From Bradysia coprophila (Eukaryota; Arthropoda; Insecta; Diptera; Sciaridae), in assembly GCF_014529535.1 (NCBI RefSeq), contig NW_023503727.1, forward strand, positions 434,001-498,000: a stretch of DNA of 64,000 nt. Reading direction: 5' to 3'. The notes under the pieces are model-generated. The model had not been told where the DNA came from and did no database searches. It worked only from the letters and a program-made list of their open reading frames with translations. Numbering within the stretch: position 1 is the stretch's first letter; the number at the start of each line of letters is the position of its first letter. This document shows positions 57,455-64,000 of the stretch, piece by piece. A program made the translations under genes and the position numbers.

Positions 57455-58827
57455 ATAGGGCGTATCGAATTTTTAGAATTTTAAGGGCCGCGATAGCCTG
57501 TGTGCGGAAAACGTAGCTCATTGAAAACTAGTTCCAGGCATATGGTTGATGGATCCGAAGGTGTCCGGGAAGAAGTCCCCCCGGACGACTTTAACTTTCA
57601 AATGGTCATAACTCGGAAAGTTGAGAGTATTTCTGAAAACAATGTTCTAGCAGGATGTAGAGCGTTAAAAACTCTACAAAACTGCCAAAGAAACCGATGG
57701 TCCAAAAGGCGTGTCTGTCGAGGTTTTCTAACATCGAAAGTTCGACATTTTCGTTTTTGACTTTTATTTCCTGAGAGACAAATTATTAAGTTTAGCTTTT
57801 GGCATGAGGTTGTAGAGGAGGTCGAGTACTACCAGTACACTAGGCATTGTCCCGGTCGGCGATCCATCCGAAACCACTTTTTTAACATTAATGAATGAAC
57901 TTTTTAAGTGTACCCACGTCGCCCACGAAGCCAGTGCAGACACTGTAACCGGTGTTGCTGAGTCGAGGTAACCTTGGCCAGTAAGTGCACATAATATTCC
58001 ATAACAGTAGCTGGAGCTGAACTCTTTTACAAAATATTTGGGATCTCGATGTAGCACATTATATTGACAAGGTATACCACGAAGTTCAACCTTTTGTAAA
58101 AATATCGAAAAATGTGTATTTGCAACGAAATCGACTTCTTACTACTGTTCGTGGGTCAAATAACTAATTAAAACGATTATTTGTTGTTTTTCTCACAAAT
58201 TTCACTTTCTCAGATTTTGTAGTACAAAATGTGCTACACCGAATTCTTAAATATTTTGTAAAAAAGTTCAGCTACTGTTATGGAATATTATGTGCACTTA
58301 CTGGCCAAGGTTACCTCGACTCAGCAACACCGGTTACATTGTCTGCAATGGCTTCGTGGGCGACGTGGGTACACTTAAAAAGTCCATTCAAAAATGTTGA
58401 AAAAGTGGTTTCGGATGGATCGCCGACCGGGACAATGCCTAGTGTACTGGTAGTACTCGACCTCCTCTACAACCTCATGCCAAAAGCTAAAGTTAATAAT
58501 TTGTCTCTCAGGAAATAAAAGTCAAAAACCAAAATGTCGAACTTTCGATGTTAGAAAACCTCGACAGACACACCTTTTGGACCATCGGTTTCTTTGGCAG
58601 TTTTGTAGAGTTTTTAACGCTCTACATCCTGCTAGAACATTGTTTTCAAAAATACTCTTAACTTTCCGAGTTATGACCATTTGAAAGTTAAAGTCGTCCG
58701 GTGGAACTTCTTCCCGGGCACCTTCGGATCCATCAACCATATGCCTGGACTTAGTTTTCAATGATCTACGTTTTCCGCACACAGGCTAGCGCGACCCTTA
58801 AAATTCTCAAAATTCGATACGCCCTAT
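57455..58827. mobile_element. 1.4-kb palindromic element with TGAGCA duplication
   Basis: Arms of about 600 bp (57455-58056 and 58229-58827) are complementary, with a loop of about 170 bp. The ends are ATAGGGCGTATCGAATTTT and its near-complement. TGAGCA flanks both sides (57449-57454 and 58828-58833). Each arm has two back-to-back frames of 86 and about 97 codons, open in both arms despite several differences. One encodes a sequence beginning MCGKR, the other one ending LMPKAKLNNLSLRK. No family is recognised. Confidence 0.8.
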
Positions 58828-58833
58828 TGAGCA

Positions 58834-59236
58834 ACCTTCCAGGCGAATAATTTTTTACTCAAAAACGTGAGGTAAAGTTAGCTTTACTTCACTGCGTGTT
58901 CACTTTTTGAGTCACTTCGTTTTATGAGGCATTGTCATGTGCTATGATAGCTGTTTTGCTCTTGTTTTATGGCCAGGTGAAGGTGTTTACTATCGCAAAA
59001 TGTGTAAATAAATTCAACTGGCCTTATACCAATTGTATTGTGATGTAGTCAGGTAGCTTATTATTAGCGGTTGGCGTAAGAATAAATGAAGAAATCTTTG
59101 ACTCTAGTTACCTGGAAAGAAAATTAGTAAAATAGTCATTTTCTCCCCTCCGCTGAAACTTCGGAAGCATTTGTTGTGAAAAACGTTATGTTTTAACTCG
59201 GGAAAAAAGTTGAATATTTCATTTTCTCGGGTGACT
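58834..59236. other. Unassigned spacer
   Basis: Nothing recognised. Confidence 0.3.
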
Positions 59237-59238
59237 TA

Positions 59239-59812
59239 TGGCGAGGGATTCTTTTGAAAAGCAGCCTACCGAAATCGGACGCATTTTCTATTCGAATTTT
59301 TTATATATGCGTAAAAAGGACTTCGAACCTAGAAGCCAACACCACTTTCAACAAAATTCTTCGAAGGTGAAAGGTGATCAAAAACCGAAAACTTGCACTT
59401 TTCTTACAAAAATTTCTCCAGTTACACGAGCCGTAGAGGGTACGTTTTGTGTACCTCGAGAAATTTCAGTAAGAACAGTGTAAGTCTTCGGTTGAGAGCA
59501 TCAACTGCACATATTTCAGTGTCAATGAATTTTAAACCCATTTCCCTATTCGGCTCAATGGTACATGTGATTACCTTTCTAATGACACCCCACACGACCC
59601 TGTACGGCTCGCGACACTGGAGAAATTTTTGTAAGAAAAGAGCAAGTTTTCGGTTTTTGATCTCCTTTCACCAGCCACATAAACTTCGAAGAATTTTTTT
59701 GAAAGTGGTTTTGGCTTCTGGGTTCTAATACCTTACTGGGCGCATATAGAAAATTCCAATAGAAAATGCGTCCAATTTCGGTAGGCTGTTTTTCAAAGGA
59801 ATCCCTCGGCAT
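59239..59812. repeat. Repeat family E, palindromic copy
   Basis: The arms carry CGAGGGATTCTTTTGAAAAG, GAAGCCAACACCACTTTCA and ATCAAAAACCGAAAAC with their mirrors. The single-arm relative is at 14395-14865. Confidence 0.65.
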
Positions 59813-59829
59813 GAAATTTCCAACTTTTC

Positions 59830-62765
59830 CTCTCTCGTTGAACAAGTAACTAATACATGCCCGGAAACTCTAATGTGGTGAATTTTGAGATAAAGCTGGA
59901 TTTAAAAACTTATTTATTAGACGAACCTGAATCGTCGGATTATTATCTCTAGAAAAATGGAAATCTCGGCACCATTTCAATTTTAGTTGGGGAGAATCGA
60001 GAATGCACTATTTGGTGGTGTGTTCCGACGATCGAATTTCAAATGATAATCAATAACTGACGACAATGAGATGGACAATAATGTTTTTCCTTTTCTCTTT
60101 TCAGATCAGCAAGGCACTGACCAAGGTTCACTAAATACACAATGGCCACATCATATTTCTTGTGTATGGTTCTACAACGAGCCGTCTTTTCTATCATCTT
60201 AACACTTTGTAAGTACCTCACTTAAAGTAAATTTAATTATTCATTACCATTCGGTTCAGTGTTGTAAGTTGTACTACATTCGTATCGATATCTATGCAAA
60301 TGAAGCTATAGCGCATTTTAACGATTACTGTGTACGAACATCAAGCATTTTAGTTTAACAGAAATTATTTTTGTTTCGTCGAATATTCCCTCTGTTGAAT
60401 CAGTGTAAACAGATGCTTTAATTTAACGAGCTAGTAATTTTCAATAAGACATTCTTGCACAACCACATCGGTAGGTAATGCAATAAGCAAAATGTTTCAG
60501 AAATTACAATTTTTATTGTCTGTGTAAATTCTTATTAAACGTTTAAACACAAAAGTACACGCATCTCTAATCTTTAACATACACATTGGAAATAGGAAGA
60601 GAATTTTTTTCATTTTAATCAACTGCTTCTTGAGAAACACTGATTCAAAAATATCACTCACTGTACACACGACGATGAAGTCACCTTTTCTTGATAATTT
60701 ATTAGCAGTTTAAAAATAAGTTACGCTGCCTTTAAAATACAACAAATTTAACGTTTTTTTTTCTCCGTATGTCTAAATGGTGGATATTGCTATCATAGGA
60801 ATTTGAATAAATTGTTGCAAGTAAACTACTCACAGAAAACTTTTTTTTTTTTTGACAAAACTCGAATTTAAATTTGATGTTAGAACACATTTTTCTTTCC
60901 ATATCATTAGTTTTGTCGTCATCGTTTCCATAAAAAAAAATTTATGATTCAAAAAACACTGTACGATTCCTCTCTAATATAAATTCTAATAATTCTGTCT
61001 AAATAAAATCGAGAGGGAGAACCGGTCCGACGAATTTAATTCATCCTAATTCATTTTTTTTGGTCTCATATATACAGCACCGGTCATCAGTGTACTTATA
61101 GATTCAATTACGAAATTCTTTTATTTTTCTTTTCTCTTTTTATATTTCGGATCGATTGTTATTACCACTGTTGATAATATCAATCAATGTAACCAGAAAC
61201 AGAAGTTTCACGAAAATAACAGATCTATTGCGTGGCAAACATATGTACAAATGTCGGAACAATCACATACAGTATGTGGTAATGTTAATGGATAGCATAT
61301 TGTGTTTTCGTACACTTGATTAAATTTATGAGATTGAGATACTTTGCGGAAGATTTTTACAATGTCGCGACGAAATAAAGCAACATAGAAGTTTTTCGAA
61401 GTTTGTCAGACCTCACAAATATTCACCATATATTTCTAGAGCATCAACTATTTAATCGCATCATTTTCATGAAATTTTCAACTTTACAATTTACTCAATC
61501 TTTCATGTTTGATGAGCTTTGATCACTCACAAAAATGACCTTTCTGACAGAATTCTTCCGGTTTTCATTTTTCTGTTGCATGGGAGTAGAAAAACAATAA
61601 TTTGACTAGCAAATATCTGAAAACTATTTTTTTTTGTGGATGTCGGAATGTGCAAGAATCCCAAACCTCGAAAATTTAGCTTTGGAGAATTATCGCAAGT
61701 TGTTAACCGGCTATTCATCTGTTATCGATAACGACGACATAATGACAAGCTCTGGATAATATGGTTCTTATATAGTAAACTTCATGTTAAAAAAAATTGA
61801 AGTACAAGATTTGAAATCAACGGATTGAAAATACTTTGATCGATTGAAGTAATAGACCCGATAATAATACTCCGGTCATATGGACCGGTAACAGGTTAAT
61901 CAATTTAAAAAAATTGACATCTAGGGATGATGAGAATTTTTTGTACACTACGGCAGTCTCGATACTTTACCCATCGCACACCCCTAATACTTTAGTAGTG
62001 TAAGAAACAAAAGACATTGAGAGAAGAAAACTCTCTTAGACTGCTCGTCTTGAAAATGCAAAGTGTAATCGATTTCATAAAAATGGCCCTGAATATTGCT
62101 TTAAAGTCAATTACTAAAATCCGTTCAAATTGTGAAATAGATGAGGAGTATAGAAAAATGCTAGATTCACATCATTATTCGGCCTCTAAAAATTATTTTG
62201 TTCTATTTAACTATCTCTGCTAGATATACTCTACAAATATGTTAACATTTTACAAACGGCGGGCGTGTCGCGATATAATCATCAAATCTGCTACGTCATT
62301 TGTTTCAAGTCTTTTTTTGATACAAAGTCTATCACTTGAATATTTATTTCATACATTCTATGAGAACTCTAGGGCTCACCGCTCATTCAAGTCGTCGTTG
62401 ACGCTTGCAGATGACGTAATATTCAAAAGCGGCTATCAGTTTTATTTCTATTTCTATCATACAGTGGCCGACTTTTAATTTTGTGCACTATTTTGATTCA
62501 GCTGTTTGACCAGCTGGTCTATGTAAACAAACAAACGCAGTTAATTTTATTATCAGTAGTTAGATAAAAATATAACAACAGTAGTTTGTTTATTATCTCT
62601 AACAATAAAACTAAAGAGAATGTATTCGTTGTTTTTTAATGCAAATGTATGCGTCGGTTGACATTACATGCCATGGATATAAAACAGTAGAAAGTAACGT
62701 TGATGCGGCGCAAAATTTTAAAATTTAAATTAAAAAAATTAATAACAATTTTCTATGAAAAGATC
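59830..62765. other. Unassigned AT-rich spacer
   Basis: Nearly 3 kb with only short chance frames. It includes homopolymer runs near 60840 and 61630. Confidence 0.4.
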
Positions 62766-62890
62766 ATGTTTTGCATGGAAAGCATATTTCGTACGGAAAA
62801 CATGTTTTGAATGAAAAACATTTTTGGAATGGAAAACATGTTTCGTGTGGAAAGTATGTTTCGTATGGAAAACATATTTTGAGTGGAGAA
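62766..62890. repeat. Degenerate minisatellite of about 21-24 bp
   Basis: Unit close to ATGGAAAACATGTTTCGTGTGG, about six copies with drift. Both strands stay open, giving HTKHVFH-type or YGKHVSC-type peptides that merely reflect the unit. Confidence 0.7.
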
Positions 62891-62914
62891 CCCGTGCATG
62901 GAAATAATGTTTTC

Positions 62915-64000
62915 TTCCCGGTAACCAAGTCAAAACTTCCCGGTATCCAAAAATTTTGACAAAAATTTCCCGGTGAGTCGCAATTGACTTCCCAGAGGCG
63001 CGAATACTATTTCCCAAGCCCTAGCGCTTTCTAGTCTTTTTGTGCAGATTTAAGTCTAACATTAGTTTTTACAATGCTATAACCTTTTCGTGACTTTCTT
63101 CTGTATGAATTTTCACTTATCAATTTGTAGAAGAGAATGTTTGTAAAACAGATATAAACTCATTGGAAAATTATCTTCTGTTCTAATCTGCCAGATATGT
63201 TGGGCATAACAGTCTTTCGGAAATTCTGCCTTACTTTACTTAAATATAAAAAAAGAAATTCGCGAGCGAAGCGAGCTAAATTTTTTGAAGATTGACTTTT
63301 GATGCTGCAAAAATTGTACCATTCTTTGAAACTGTACAAACTCAAAATTCTAAATAAAACTTTAATTTGAGCAAAAGCGCCGAAGGCGAAGTTCTTAAAT
63401 TATTCTATGCACCCTAGTAGGAACTGCTTTACCAGAAGTAGTAACTAGCAACTCATCAAAAGTTCAGTTTGTTGAAGAGAATAAATTCATCGGGATCGGA
63501 ATAGTGGCGAAAACTTCTTGATAAGCACTTCCCGCTGATAAAAATTTCCCGATGAGTACTTCCCGCTGATAGAGACTTAACACTGTCCTCTAACAAAATA
63601 AAAATTCCCGCTGACAAAATTCCTCCAGTTAGAAACTTCCCAATGAGTTCTTCCCGTTGGTAGAAACTTCTCGATAAGTTTTTCCCGCTAACAAAAACTT
63701 CCAGACGAGTACTTCCTGATGATAAAGACTTCCCGCTTAATACTGACAAGAAACAATTTTACTCGCTGATAGACTTCCCGCTAAAGGAAACTTCCCAATA
63801 AGTTCTTCCCCCGTCGGTAAAAACTTCTCCTTCGAGCTGATAAAATTTACCGGTGAGTTCTTCCCAGTGACAGCTATTTTCCGGTTAGTTCTGAATTCTT
63901 CCCGCTGATAGATATTTCCCAGTGAGTATTTCCAGCTGATAGATATTCTCCGGTTTGAGATCTTCCCGGTATGAGTTATTCCCAGTGATAGCTATTTCCG
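62915..64000. repeat. Long degenerate minisatellite running off the window
   Basis: Repeated CTTCCCG(C/G)TGATA and TTCCCG(A/G)TGAGT modules, combined into a unit of roughly 30-33 bp. They are sparse at 62915-63010 and dense from 63510 to the edge. The stretch 63011-63460 is less clearly repetitive. It is not a gene: the frames carry serine/leucine-rich echoes of the unit. Confidence 0.65.

Noticed and set aside
62739-63017. Frame with HTKHVFH-type repeats
   Set aside because: Product of the degenerate minisatellite. Both strands are open.
63456-63749. 97-codon minus-strand frame
   Set aside because: It lies wholly within the CTTCCCGCTGATA array and mirrors the repeat unit.

Overview
The window reads as nuclear DNA of an arthropod, most likely an insect and perhaps a nematoceran fly. 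It is AT-rich and crowded with transposon debris. Its protein genes have short introns (about 47-70 nt, GT-AG), and AATAAA signals follow several stops. The species cannot be fixed from sequence alone.

Six gene loci can be rebuilt by joining exons. (1) Positions 1-485 (-): 5' part of an unrecognised gene that runs off the left edge. (2) Positions 3503-11590 (+): three tandem two-exon glutathione S-transferases of Mu-class type. The first two are almost identical, and promoter, intron and 3' end are duplicated with them. The third is older. (3) Positions about 20661-22002 (-): an F-box/leucine-rich-repeat protein, 5' end unresolved. (4) Positions 25068-25592 (-): a small four-exon RRM-like protein of 97 aa. 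(5) Positions 30026-35190 (+): a complete 16-exon WDR19/IFT144 (Oseg6) gene of 1358 aa. (6) Positions 45466-48928 (-): a nine-exon protein with the fold order of insulin-degrading enzyme/nardilysin (peptidase family M16). It has lost the HxxEH zinc site and looks like a pseudopeptidase.

Between the genes lie mobile elements. Several have exact target-site duplications (TSDs) that can be read directly. Six hAT-type copies carry perfect 8-bp duplications (2569-2836, 7182-7386, 18603-18919, 20001-20284, 24121-24485, and a 2.8-kb element at 36227-39022). A seventh at 50456-50593 has a 7/8 match. There is a mariner-like MITE at 24592-24821, an R1-like non-LTR 3' fragment with a 13-bp TSD (41856-42929), a decayed reverse transcriptase plus PD-(D/E)XK-type nuclease element (16054-17940) and a gag fragment (6322-6654). 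Two perfect-looking palindromes of about 1.4 kb (22353-23745 and 57455-58827) and several smaller fold-backs are present. Three long repeat families (about 1.2 kb, up to 1.6 kb, and 0.3 kb) recur across the window.

The most unusual points are these. Two of the hAT MITEs are packed with transcription-factor-like motifs: eight TATCGATA (DREF sites) in one, and at least six heat-shock-element trimers in another. The M16 homologue is predicted to be catalytically dead but is otherwise well kept. Mu-class GSTs are clustered in what looks like an insect. The right end (62766-64000) is two adjacent degenerate minisatellites. The remaining long gaps (most of 50900-53100, 54700-57450 and 59830-62765) show nothing I can name.
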